Below, in pieces: positions 45,891 to 56,549 of a DNA stretch of 64,000 bases; the stretch's first letter is position 1, and each line of letters begins with the position of its first letter. A model generated the notes under the pieces. The model saw only the letters and a program-made list of their open reading frames with translations, was not told the DNA's origin and searched no databases. Source of the stretch: Excoecaria cochinchinensis. Lineage: Eukaryota; Streptophyta; Magnoliopsida; Malpighiales; Euphorbiaceae. The position numbers and the translations under genes were made by a program. Where the stretch lies: positions 5,084,001 to 5,148,000 of the forward strand of contig CANTUQ010000003.1 of the NCBI GenBank assembly GCA_947683425.1, in the 5' to 3' direction.

Positions 45891-48800
45891 ATGGAGTCCG
45901 CTCGTGGATCGCTTGAGGGTTCAGCGAAAAGTGCGAATCCCCAAGAGCAGGATCCCTCAGTTTCTGGTCCAGCTCAACCTCCTAGGGGGCGACCTGAGAT
46001 GCCTATGGGACCAATGGAAGTGATGCTTCAGAATATGACAAGGGTACTTGAAAGGGTAACAGCGCCAAGTGCACCTATTGAGAGGTTAAGAAAGCATGGT
46101 GCAGAGAATTTCTTTGGTACTAGCATAGATGAATCTTATAAAGCAGAGATGTGGTTAGAAAAGACATCCAGAGTACTTAGGGAGATAAGATGCCCACCGG
46201 AGCAAGAAGTGGAGTGTGCCTTGTCTTTGTTACAAGGTTCAGCTTATGATTGGTGGAGGTTGGTGACTAGTCAACCGCAAGTCCCTGAGCCGATTACTTG
46301 GGAGTTCTTTGAGGATGAGTTTCAGAATCGGTATGTGACCAAAGCTTATAAGGATGCCAAGTGGGCACAGTTTCTCACTCTCAAGCAAAGAACGATGTCT
46401 GTAGCCGAGTATGAAAATGAATTTACCAAGCTCAGTAAGTATGCGCCGCCAAGAGTTCTCACGGAAGAGTTTCGATGTCAGCATTTTGAATCAGGCCTGA
46501 ATGAGTCATTGAAGGTGATGTTAATTTCATTGATGTCGGCTCCGAATGTGAAGTATTATCAGTTAGTTCAAGCAGCCTTGAGGGCGGAGCGTTCTGAGAA
46601 TATATTGAGAGAAAAGGCTCAAAGAAAGAAGTCTGCAAGAGGTGGCTCTTCTTCAGGCAAGAGACCGAGGGAATCACAAGGAAATTTTGCTGATGAGTCT
46701 GTAGCTAGTCCGGCCCCTAGAGGGAGGAGACAGGGTTCTTCAAGGGGATCGGGTTCCGGTAGAGGAGATGGCCCTCCCAGATGTACCCATTGTAATAAAC
46801 AACATTGGGGTGAGTGTCGATGGTTAACGGGAGGCTGTTTCAGATGTGGTTCTACAGACCATTTACTTGCAAATTGTCCGAGTCGATATGGAGATCCTTC
46901 GGGACAACAGGAAGGGAGCCGAGCTGGATCTAATGTACCCCAAGGAAGTCGTAATCGGGGTAGAGGAAGGGGTCGAGGTGGACGGCCTCGTAGAGAAGCC
47001 TCAGAATCAGTAGATCGCCCTGTGCCGTCGTCTGGTAGGGCCTATGCTATGAAGGCCCGAGAGGAACAGAATGCTCCTGAAGTGATTGCCGGTAAGTTCT
47101 CTTTGCTTGATTATGAAGTTTATGTTTTGATTGACCCGGGCTCTACCCATTCTTATGTGTGTTCTGGTAAGTTGTGGGATAGTTTGGGTAGTGAGGAGAA
47201 GATGGAATATGAGATTTGTGTATCCAGTCCGTTGGGTCAGAGTATTATGGTTAATCGTGTATGTCGGAAGTGTCCTTTAAAGATTCAGGGTACAGAGTTT
47301 GTAGTAGATTTGATTTGTTTACCTTTCCATGAGTTTGATATTATTCTGGGAATGGATTGGTTGGATAAGCATCGCGCGGTAGTGGACTGTCATAGGAAAG
47401 TAATGGTTTTGAAGGATAAAGATAAAATGCCTGTTGTGGTAAAGGGAATTGGAAGCAGTTCTCTGCATAATGTGGTATCAGCTATGAAAGCCAGAAGATT
47501 TATCAGGAAAGGATGTGACGTGTTTTTGGCGGTGGTTTTAGATTCTCGGAGAGGTCAAGTTAAGATTCAAGATATTCCGGTTGTAAGAGATTTTGTAGAT
47601 GTTTTTCCGGAAGAATTACCGGGATTACCTCCTGAGAGAGAAGTTGAATTGTCAGTAGAGATTGTTCCAGGTACAGCTCCGATTTCTAAGGCCCCTTACA
47701 GAATGGCTCCAATGGAATTGAAGAGTCAGTTGCAGGAGTTGTTGGATAAAGGGTTCATCCGGCCTAGTGTGTCACCGTGGGGCGCTCCAGTGCTGTTTGT
47801 TAAGAAGAAAGATGGAACCCTTCGGATGTGTATTGACTATCGACAACTTAACAAAGTGACTATCAAGAATAAGTATCCCTTGCCAAGGATTGAAGACCTT
47901 TTTGATCAGTTGAGAGGAGCTGGGGTATTCTCTAAGATAGATTTGAGGTCAGGCTATTACCAGTTAGGGGTTAAGGAAGCAGATGTGGCTAAGACAGCTT
48001 TCCGGACGCGTTATGGTCATTATGAATTTTTAGTGATTCCTTTTGGTTTGACCAACGCGCCTGCAGCCTTTATGGATCTGATGAATCGAGTTTTCCGACC
48101 GTATCTGGACAAGTTTGTGGTAATATTTATTGATGACATTTTGGTGTACTCTAGAGATCGTAAAGAGCATAAGGAACATCTTAAGTTGGTGTTACAAATG
48201 TTAAGAGACCATCAGTTGTATGCGAAACTCAGTAAGTGTGAGTTTTGGTTGAAAGAAGTGGCCTTTCTTGGACATGTGGTGTCAGCAAAAGGTGTACGGG
48301 TTGATCCTAGCAAAATTGAAGCAATTGTTAATTGGATGCCTCCAAAGAACGTGCCCGAAGTAAGAAGTTTTCTGGGTTTAGCAGGGTATTATCGACGGTT
48401 TGTTCAGGGGTTCTCAGTGTTAGTGTCTCCTTTGACCAAGCTACTTCGCAAGGATGTCAAGTTTGTATGGACTGAAAAGTGTCAAGCCAGTTTTGACCGT
48501 TTAAAAGAGTTATTGGTTAAAGCTCCTGTGCTCACACAGCCAATTTCGGGTAAAGAATACACTATGTACAGTGATGCTTCGGGTATTGGCTTAGGTTGTG
48601 TTCTGATGCAAGGGAATAAAGTAGTAGCTTATGCATCGAGACAGTTGAAGCCTCATGAGCGGAATTACCCGACTCATGATTTGGAGTTGGCAGCGGTAGT
48701 GTTTGCGCTTAAAGTTTGGCGACACTACTTGTATGGGGAGACATGCAGAATTTTTACCGATCACAAGAGTCTTAAGTATTTGTTAACACAGAAGGAGTTA

Positions 48801-48995
48801 AATTTGAGACAGCGGAGATGGTTAGAGCTATTCAAAGATTATGATTGTGTCATTGACTATCATCCGGGTAAAGCTAATGTGGTGGCGGATGCTCTTAGTA
48901 GGAAGTCTTTGTCTGCGTTACTGACTAGTCGAGGCAGATGGAGATTTGATTCTGAAGGTGCTCTGATTGCTCAACTTAAAGTAAGCCAAGTTTGA
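45891..48995 (+). CDS. gag-pol: Tk6 Gag-Pol, first part: Gag to RNase H
   Basis: 1034 residues: Gag (GSAYDWWRLV, AEYENEFTKLSKYAP), zinc knuckle CFRCGSTDHLLANC, protease LIDPGSTHSYV, RT with IFIDDILVYS and FLGLAGYYRRF, RNase H with YSDASGIGLGCV and TDHKSLKYLL. The frame ends soon after RNase H because of a one-base shift near 48982-48992: relative to Tk3 and Tk5 one A appears missing in the run gtaagcc, and the next frame continues the homology at once. All catalytic residues of this part are present. Starts at the Met 90 bp after the PBS, beginning MESARGSLEGSAKSANPQ as in Tk4. Confidence 0.92.
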   Translation: MESARGSLEGSAKSANPQEQDPSVSGPAQPPRGRPEMPMGPMEVMLQNMTRVLERVTAPSAPIERLRKHGAENFFGTSIDESYKAEMWLEKTSRVLREIRCPPEQEVECALSLLQGSAYDWWRLVTSQPQVPEPITWEFFEDEFQNRYVTKAYKDAKWAQFLTLKQRTMSVAEYENEFTKLSKYAPPRVLTEEFRCQHFESGLNESLKVMLISLMSAPNVKYYQLVQAALRAERSENILREKAQRKKSARGGSSSGKRPRESQGNFADESVASPAPRGRRQGSSRGSGSGRGDGPPRCTHCNKQHWGECRWLTGGCFRCGSTDHLLANCPSRYGDPSGQQEGSRAGSNVPQGSRNRGRGRGRGGRPRREASESVDRPVPSSGRAYAMKAREEQNAPEVIAGKFSLLDYEVYVLIDPGSTHSYVCSGKLWDSLGSEEKMEYEICVSSPLGQSIMVNRVCRKCPLKIQGTEFVVDLICLPFHEFDIILGMDWLDKHRAVVDCHRKVMVLKDKDKMPVVVKGIGSSSLHNVVSAMKARRFIRKGCDVFLAVVLDSRRGQVKIQDIPVVRDFVDVFPEELPGLPPEREVELSVEIVPGTAPISKAPYRMAPMELKSQLQELLDKGFIRPSVSPWGAPVLFVKKKDGTLRMCIDYRQLNKVTIKNKYPLPRIEDLFDQLRGAGVFSKIDLRSGYYQLGVKEADVAKTAFRTRYGHYEFLVIPFGLTNAPAAFMDLMNRVFRPYLDKFVVIFIDDILVYSRDRKEHKEHLKLVLQMLRDHQLYAKLSKCEFWLKEVAFLGHVVSAKGVRVDPSKIEAIVNWMPPKNVPEVRSFLGLAGYYRRFVQGFSVLVSPLTKLLRKDVKFVWTEKCQASFDRLKELLVKAPVLTQPISGKEYTMYSDASGIGLGCVLMQGNKVVAYASRQLKPHERNYPTHDLELAAVVFALKVWRHYLYGETCRIFTDHKSLKYLLTQKELNLRQRRWLELFKDYDCVIDYHPGKANVVADALSRKSLSALLTSRGRWRFDSEGALIAQLKVSQV

Positions 48996-50467
48996 GATCA
49001 GAAATTGCAAAGGCTCAGTTAGATGATCATGTGCTTCAGCGTGTTTGTCAAGCAGTGAAAGAGGGCAAGCGAACTGAGTACTTATTAGACAGTGAAGGAG
49101 TGTTGAGGCACGGTAATCGGTTATGTGTACCTAATGTGGGTGAATTAAGAAAGAAACTGTTGCAAGAAGCGCATTCCTCAGTCTTCACTATGCATCCTGG
49201 TGGAGACAAGATGTATCAAGATCTGAAGCAATTTTATTGGTGGCCGGGAATGAAAAGAGAGATAACAGAATTTGTTTCAAGGTGTCTTACTTGTCAGCAA
49301 GTGAAAACCGAGCATCAAGTGCCATCGGGATTGCTTCATCCCTTACCCATTCCTCAATGGAAATGGGATGACATCACGATGGATTTTGTATCTGGCTTGC
49401 CTATGACTCAGCGTAAGCATGATTCAGTGTGGGTTATAGTAGATCGATTGTCGAAGTCTGCGCATTTTTTGCCGGTACGACTGGATTATTCGATGGACAA
49501 GTTGGCGGAACTTTATGTGGATGAGATAGTTCGACTACATGGGATTCCGTTATCCATTGTATCAGACCGAGATCCTCGTTTTACATCCAAGTTTTGGAAA
49601 GAACTTCAGGTAGCTTTGGGAACACGGTTGAATTTCAGTACTGCTTTCCATCCGCAGACTGATGGTCAGTCAGAGAGAGTTATTCAGGTTTTAGAAGATA
49701 TGCTTCGAGGTTGTGCTTTAGAATTCTCAGGAAGCTGGGATCGGTATGTGTCTTTGATGGAATTTGCGTATAATAACATCTACCAGGTAAGTATTGGTGT
49801 GGCTCCTTATGAAGCACTGTATGGACGGAAATGTAGAACACCAGTATGTTGGACTGAACTGTCAGAAAAAGCTATGATAGGTCCGGATATAGTGCGGGAT
49901 ACAGAAGAGAAAGTGAGGGTTGTGCAACAGAACTTGAAGGCAGCTAAGGACCGACAACATTCTTATGCTAATCTGAAGCGTCGGGACATTCAGTATGAAG
50001 TAGGTGATAAAGTTTTCTTGAAAGTGTCACCGTGGAGAAAGGTTCTCCGTTTTGGAAAGAAAGGCAAGCTAAGTCCACGATTTATTGGACCCTATGAGAT
50101 CCTAAGGAAAGTAGGTCCAGTAGCATATCAATTAGCTTTGCCTTTGGAGTTAGCTAGACTACATGATGTTTTCCATGTGTCTATGCTTCGGAGATATCGG
50201 TCAGATCCTTCGCATGTGTTACCAGTGCAAGACATTCGGATTCAGTCAGACTTTTCTTTTGATGAAGAACCGAAGAGGATTTTGGATAGGGAAATCAGAA
50301 AGCTTCGGAATAAGCAGATACCGTTAGTCAAAGTTCTATGGCAGCATCACGGTATTGAAGAAGCTACATGCGAACCAGAAGAAGCTATGAGATTGCAATA
50401 CCCTCAGTTATTCGGAACAGGTAAGAATTTCGAGGACGAAATTCCGTTAAGTGGGGGAGTATTGTAA
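48992..50467 (+). CDS. Tk6 Gag-Pol, second part: integrase and chromodomain
   Basis: 491 residues after the frameshift; its first Met is only the first ATG in this frame and need not be a real start. Integrase has the HHCC zinc site (HPGGDKMYQDLK...CLTCQQVK), then D, D and E in MDFVSGLP, VSDRDPRF and QSERVIQ. The chromodomain LVKVLWQHHGIEEATCEPE has Cys where Tk3, Tk4 and Tk5 have Trp. The stop TAA (50465-50467) lies inside the 3' LTR, which starts at 50463. Confidence 0.9.
   Translation: MRSEIAKAQLDDHVLQRVCQAVKEGKRTEYLLDSEGVLRHGNRLCVPNVGELRKKLLQEAHSSVFTMHPGGDKMYQDLKQFYWWPGMKREITEFVSRCLTCQQVKTEHQVPSGLLHPLPIPQWKWDDITMDFVSGLPMTQRKHDSVWVIVDRLSKSAHFLPVRLDYSMDKLAELYVDEIVRLHGIPLSIVSDRDPRFTSKFWKELQVALGTRLNFSTAFHPQTDGQSERVIQVLEDMLRGCALEFSGSWDRYVSLMEFAYNNIYQVSIGVAPYEALYGRKCRTPVCWTELSEKAMIGPDIVRDTEEKVRVVQQNLKAAKDRQHSYANLKRRDIQYEVGDKVFLKVSPWRKVLRFGKKGKLSPRFIGPYEILRKVGPVAYQLALPLELARLHDVFHVSMLRRYRSDPSHVLPVQDIRIQSDFSFDEEPKRILDREIRKLRNKQIPLVKVLWQHHGIEEATCEPEEAMRLQYPQLFGTGKNFEDEIPLSGGVL
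50449..50462 (+). other. Tk6 polypurine tract
   Basis: aagtgggggagtat before the 3' LTR, still inside the open reading frame. Confidence 0.85.
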
Positions 50468-52839
50468 CACCCCAAAACCACCCCAGTAGTTTGAGCCTGT
50501 CCGTGTCTGTATGTGTGTATTCGTATGTATTACATGTATGTGTTTAATTGGATTATTTATTTAATTTATGTATATTAATTTGAGAAGAGGAGTTAGGATA
50601 TAGTATAAGTGGGTGTATGGAAATAAAGTGTGAATAAGAGACAAATTAGTATGTAAAGTAAAGTATGGGAGTAGGGTGTGATTTAGGACATGTGTCTTTT
50701 GGAGAGGATGACATGTGGCTAAGTGGATAGAGTAACATTTAATGGGGTTTGGTGAAAGAGAGAGAGATCAGCCTTTTTCCCTTTGATTCCCGTTCTTCTT
50801 CTTTCCTCACGCCATTCTTCTTTTCTTCTTCTTTCTTCTTGTTCTTTCCTTCTTCTTGGCCCGATCGTGCTCCCTCTCCTTTCCCTTGTGTAGATTGAGT
50901 TGCTTAGCTTGTGATCTTTGAAGTTTAAAGGTGAGTTGGGGTTGTAGGTGTTTTAGATTCTTCTTCTTCCTCTTCTCTAGGTTTTAGTTTATATGTATTT
51001 GTTTATGGGTTATTTTAGAATTGATCTTGGTTGTGGTGAATTTGTGGTTCAGAGGAGGCTCCTAGGCCGGATAAAGGAAAAGAAATCGCTAGCGGAAGCG
51101 GAGCTCGCGATTAGGAGCTAAGGAGAGAAGGTTTGGGAATGTTCATCTTTTATGTATATATGGGAATTAGGTTGGATAATTCTGCTTTTGGTTTTGATTG
51201 TGGTTGTAAGTTGTAATTTAAATCACATTAATTATGATATGAGATGCTAGAGAATGAATATTGTTGAAGGAAGTGTGAGAAATTATGTGAATAGTGATAA
51301 TTGTTGTTAAATGTGCTGTTTTGGAAATTCTGAGAATTTGGACATGTAATTGACTTGATTTAATTGAGATAATTGGGATAAAACTGGGTTTTTATTTATG
51401 TTATGAATTGTGAAGGCTTGGATTGCTGAATTTTGAGGTTTGGAATCAATTTTGGAAGTTTGAATGTGATTTGTATAGGATTTCTGCAGATTTTGGGCAT
51501 AAGAGCTGAAAAACCCGTGTCTGTCGTGATCGCGACATTGTCGCGAGCGCGACAGAGCGCGGAGGTTTCAGTCCTCGCGCCGGCGCGAGAAGTGTCGCGC
51601 TGAGAGCTCGAAAGGGGACTCTCTGTCGCGAGCGCGACAGAGCGCTCAACCTCCGAGTATGTGCATGACCCTTCTGTCGCGAGCGCGCGGTGGCTGCGAG
51701 CGCGATAGATTTGGAAGGTTGCCTTCTTTTGCGAGCGCGACGTCCGTCGCAAGCGCGACAGAGAGTGACGCCTTCGCCCTCTCGCGAGAGCGAGACTCTC
51801 TCGCGACCGCGAGACTTGGCGGGGAGATGTGTTTCGGTCTCTGTCGCGAGCGCGACAGACGCAGCTTCCAAATTTGATTTTTTTCCTTTTTGCTTAATGA
51901 CTTAATTTCTTTTGCATGCAGTTTTTATTAAGCTTGACTATCTAATTGCATGTAGATATATATATGTATGTAAACGTGATAAGACTTTGCATAACCTGCT
52001 GATGTCGGATAAGTGGATAGTTAGGCATGCCTAATAGAGTTATGTGCCGCTGCAGCTATGTGTACGATTTGGACCCTGATCAGGTCCCCCGCTCCTGTTT
52101 GAATCTTTCTTAAGATTCTATGTGAAAACATTTTTTTTGGAATAAAACAAATAGAATATTTTGATATCTCCGGGTATCTATGTGTTTGAAATATGATACC
52201 GATACTCTTAAGTATCTATGTGTACTCGTTATCCACTCATTATGATTAAGCAGGTGTCATTGTATTTTGTACAAGAATCTTTGGATGAGAATGTAAATAT
52301 CTGAATTAACTATGTACGATTATGTGCCCATAATTATATTGTTATCATATGTTTTCTGTTATCGTCACTGTGAGTGGCGGTTATGCATTTTCTGTTTTCC
52401 CCACTAAGCGATTTCGCTTAGCACGGGTGTTTATCCGTGCAGGTGTGGAAGGTTTTGATTGCCTTGGGTTGGGCGTGTCGCATCGGGAAGGCCAACGCAA
52501 CTAAAGATTTGAAGTTTTATAGTATAGGCTTTCCTTTCTTTTGTAATGGATGTAATATTTTGTTAACCCTTGGAACAATGTATCTTGGGCTTTTGTAAAT
52601 GGGTTCTTTTTGTAACCTACTGTAGCATGTAAAGACTTTCTTTTGTATAGTAATAAAAGTATCATTTCTGTTCTGTATCCCTCTTATTTCCATTAAAGTT
52701 GTTATTTATACCAGATATGTGATTCTGTATGTGATATTTGCATGTTTGTACTAGTGGGGTGTGACACTCCTATCTATCTTGGGTCCTTCTCGCTCTATTT
52801 ACGAGTAGAAGTATCCATATTATAGGTTGGGGTGTGACA
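50463..52839 (+). mobile_element. Tk6 3' LTR
   Basis: 2377 bp; keeps the long palindrome array but has lost the ggatcc/ggatcc hairpin (ggtcccccgctcctgtttg near 52083). Confidence 0.95.
51520..51860. repeat. Palindrome array of the Tk6 3' LTR
   Basis: At least six ctgtcgcgagcgcgacag-type units plus cgccggcgcg and ctcgcgagagcgag forms. Confidence 0.92.
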
Positions 52840-52844
52840 ACAAT

Positions 52845-55162
52845 AACATGCCTCCGCCAGTGAATATGATCGGGTCCAGTTTGCCCGAGAACTTTGTGCT
52901 GAAGGAATTATACGGCAACGATATCCACACTGCTGTCACGAGCCTCTATGAGGGGAGTGAAGAAGGGCTTCCCGCTGCAGTGATCGATTGCTGGTCCACT
53001 GATGATAGTGGAACTGAAAGTGATAATTTAGAAACATTTTCCGACCTTTGCGGTTCGAAAGAGGAAGGAGAAGAACCAAAAAGGAAAGAAGTGGGGGCTA
53101 TGACCCGGAGTGGAAGGGTAGCCCCGGAAGTAGAGAAGCCACAAGAGCCGATTGAGGACAGAAGGGGAAAGGAGCCAGAGGAAGATCCAATTGTCAAGCA
53201 ACTGAAAAAGACGCCGGCTCAGGTTTCCATATGGGATCTTTTGAGACAGTCGCCATCACATAGGCAGAAGGTGGTGGAGGCTTTATGCGAAGCAACCGTG
53301 GCTATGACCATTTCACCTACGGAACTTCTTGAGGTAGTAAAAGGAGGATCGGGAGAAAATGTTGTTTTTACCAGTGCGGATCTGCCGGCAGAAGGTCACA
53401 ACCATAATCGCCCTCTGTACATAAGGGCGCAGATTAACCAAAAGCATACCGCATGTGTGATGGTGGATGATGGTTCTTCCATAAATGTATGCCCATAGGT
53501 AGCAATAGCAGCTTTTGGGGTAACAGAGGATATGTTGGCAAAATCTGATCTTACCATCACGGCATATGACAACTCGCGTAGGCATGCTTCGGGAACCTTC
53601 ACAGCAGTGGTGAAAATGGGACCGATAGAGTCAGAAGTAGAGTTTGTGGTGTTACCCATACCCGCCAATTTCTCAGCTTTGCTAGGCAGACCATGGTTTC
53701 ATAGATTGGGAGGAGTCCCCTCTACACTGCATCAGATGGTAAAGATACCTTACGAGGGCTAGATCGTGACTATAAAAGCTGCACAAGAGAATCAGGTTTC
53801 AGTGCTAGAGATAGCCAGGCAACCGTTTAATGGGTTTCATGTCACCATGATAGGCAAAGAAGAGCAGAAGGAAGAAAGCCCCCAGGTATTGAATATGATG
53901 AAGAAAATGTCATTCCTCCCTGGTGCAGGGCTGGGCAAGAATTCTCAAGGGATACCGACAGCCGTTACCACTAAGGGTCAAAAGGACAGGAGGGGTCTTG
54001 GATATACAAATGCTATAAAGAGGGGCGAGAAGTCAAAAATGGAAGTTCCCCATATTCGGAAGACCTTTGTGCCAGCGACCGCAGCATTTTCCTATGCAGG
54101 AGAAAATGAACCGCAGTGGCTGGATGGAAGAATTGTGCCAGGGTTCGAGGTTTTTAATGATGTCTATGATTGGGGCATTGGATTAATCAAGCCAGCAGAG
54201 GGTTTTTGGGATGAAGAAATCATGACCAGTAGGACAATTTGGGACCGCGAGACGTCGAAAGAAATAATTACTGAAAAGATGATAACCACCCAGCTGAAAG
54301 GAAAGGCCAAGATAGAGGAAGCTGTGCGGAAGATGGATGAGGAGACTCCAAAGGGCCAATATGATGCGGAAACGTCGACTGCGGCAGATACACTAGCAGA
54401 GGAGGAAGAGGAAGATAGTTTAGATTTTCTTTTTGCTCCAGAACTTTTCAATGATGTCAATGACAATTTCAATCTTATTAATAAATTGAATGGTTTTGCT
54501 TACTTGTGTGATGTTTCTGATGATTTCACTATGCATGATCATGATCATTATCCTTCCATATTTGATATTGATTCAACTGATGCTACTCCATTCAATCTTG
54601 GAACCCTAGACAATCCAAAAGAAATTTTGATAGCATCAAATATAACTCCTGAAGAGCGAGAAAAATTTGAGATAATCTTAAAAAAATATGAAAAAGTCTT
54701 TCCCTGGATCTACGAAGATATGCCAGGAATCGATCGGAAAGTCGCAGAGCATGCTATCCCCACCTATCCAGACCATAAACTTGTTAAGCAGAAGTTAAGA
54801 AGGCTTAGGCCGGAATGGGCGGAGAAAGTGAAAGAAGAGATTCACCAGCAAAGCAAAGCCAAGTTTCTAGTCGAGGTGCAATACCCAACATGGTTGGCCA
54901 ATGTTGTCCCTGTAGCCAAGAAGAATGGCAAAGTAAGAGTATGTGTGGATTATCAGGATCTGAATAAGGCCTGTCCAAAAGATGATTTTCCATTGCCTCA
55001 TATAGACGTACTAATAGACAGCGCCGCTGCTTGTGAGATGTATAGCTTCGGAGATGGTTACGCGGGCTACAATCAAATTCTGAATGAAATAATTAATTGG
55101 ATCAAGACGGCCTTCATCACAGAGTGGGGGACTTACGCTTATCGCGTGATGCCTTTTGGATA
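52845..55162 (+). pseudogene. Tat1 Gag end, protease, G-patch and truncated RT
   Basis: One frame with TAG stops at 53496-53498 and 53760-53762. Protease CVMVDDGSSINVCP; FSALLGRPWFH; G-patch LPGAGLGKNSQGI with RRGLGYTN (about 53920-54010); RT N-terminal part PTWLANVVPVAKKNGKVRVC, VDYQDLNKACPKDDFPLPHID, AYRVMPFG. RT ends here: the catalytic DD box, RNase H and integrase zinc domain are missing, and integrase follows directly. A deletion, not a shift, explains it. YSFGDGYAGYNQI has Gly where I would expect a hydrophobic residue. Confidence 0.85.
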
Positions 55163-56124
55163 ATGATTGCTCAAAATATGTGAAGCAGTGCCAACTGTGC
55201 CAGCAATATGCAGACTTAAGGCATTTGCCAGTGTCAGAGCTACACAGCCTAACGTCACCTTGGCCATTCGCTGCTTGGGGAATAGACATTATTGGAGAAA
55301 TCAACCCTACGGCATCCAACGGACACAGATATATAATAGTCGCAATCGACTATTTTACAAAATGGGTGGAAGCGGAGTCCTTTAAAAAGATCGACGCAAG
55401 AGACATTGCTATGTTCATTGAAAGAAATCTAATATGCAGATATGGCCTCCCACATCACATAGTGTCTGATAACGGGATGCAATTCATGGGGGAAACTAGA
55501 AAACTTCTTGAGAAGAACGGGATTGAGCACCACAAATCCTCCCCCTATCGACCACAAGCTAACGGGGCAGTAGAGGCCGCCAATAAGAATGTGAAGAGAA
55601 TCCTAGCCAAGATGGTCCAAACCTACAAAGACTGGGCAGAGAAGCTTCCCTTTGCATTGTGGGGTTACAGAACGACGGTGAGGACATCTACAGGCGTTAC
55701 TCCGTATTCTTTGGTTTATGGAACAGAGGCAGTGCTGCCGGTTGAGGTAGAGCTTAAATCACTGAGAGTAGTCATGGAAGCTCAGATTCCGGAAGCCGAA
55801 TGGATGCAAGAGAGGTTACAGCATTTGAACTTATTAGATGAAAGCAGGATGAAAGCTTACTATCATAATCAGATTTATCAGAAAAGGCTAGCCAGATCAT
55901 TTGGGAAAAAGGTGAAAAAGCATCCGCTGAAGGAGGGGGATTTGGTGTTCAAACAGATGAGACCAAGAGTGCCAGATATCAGAGGAAAATTCAGACCAAC
56001 TTGGGAAGGGCCATATATCCTCAAGAAGCTGTTATCCAAAGGAGCTGCAATTTTATCGGATAGCGATGGCAATGAATTCAAAGAGCCGGTCAATATTAAT
56101 AGACTCAAAAGGTTCCATAGCTAA
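55156..56124 (+). CDS. Tat1 integrase, N-terminally truncated
   Basis: 322 residues in a frame different from the RT fragment. Keeps the second half of the zinc site (CQLCQQ), then WGIDIIG (D), DNGMQF (D), AVEAANKNVK (E), WGYRTTVRTSTGVTPYSLVYG and a C-terminal GPYILKKLLSKGA...NINRLKRF. Family role: joins cDNA to the chromosome. No promoter or Gag-Pol context remains, so it is a relic although open. Confidence 0.85.
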   Translation: MDNDCSKYVKQCQLCQQYADLRHLPVSELHSLTSPWPFAAWGIDIIGEINPTASNGHRYIIVAIDYFTKWVEAESFKKIDARDIAMFIERNLICRYGLPHHIVSDNGMQFMGETRKLLEKNGIEHHKSSPYRPQANGAVEAANKNVKRILAKMVQTYKDWAEKLPFALWGYRTTVRTSTGVTPYSLVYGTEAVLPVEVELKSLRVVMEAQIPEAEWMQERLQHLNLLDESRMKAYYHNQIYQKRLARSFGKKVKKHPLKEGDLVFKQMRPRVPDIRGKFRPTWEGPYILKKLLSKGAAILSDSDGNEFKEPVNINRLKRFHS

Positions 56125-56549
56125 AGACCAAAATCAAAAGAAGAGAATGAAAGCCCCGCGGGTCGAAAATCAAAAAAAGGCGGCCCTGCTAAAATCGGGC
56201 GCCTCGTCAGGGTGAAAATGGAAAAAAGGCATCCTGGGCAAAAATTAGAGGCTTGAGAGAAAATATCCAATCATGAAAACCCGAGAGGGCTGATTGGAGA
56301 CAGGAGTTTGATGCTGTCAAGATTTAGTTCCATGAATGAATGTAGTCTTGCATAATTGATTTAATGTCAAAAAAGCGATCATGTATGCTGAAGTCATACT
56401 GAAATGTACACAAATTTGTGAAATGAAATAAGTTTGATTTATTCATTTACATTATTGTCGAATTCTACTTTAAAAAGAAACATACTGCTCAAAATGCATG
56501 TAAAGCTAAACTATGCCCTACTACTACCCTCGCTGGCTAAATGCCTCAG
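56125..56549. other. Spacer after Tat1 integrase
   Basis: Contains the ccccgcgggtcgaaaatc / ggcggccctgctaaaatcgggc type of sequence found after integrase in Tat elements. No gene seen. Confidence 0.5.

Larger units (their letters stand above)
43543..52839 (+). mobile_element. Tk6: young Tekay element, one base from an open frame
   Basis: 9297 bp between TSDs acaat (43538-43542 and 52840-52844). 5' LTR 43543-45783 (2241 bp), 3' LTR 50463-52839 (2377 bp). Outside one array indel of about 140 bp and one small hairpin deletion they differ at about ten sites by eye. Confidence 0.95.
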
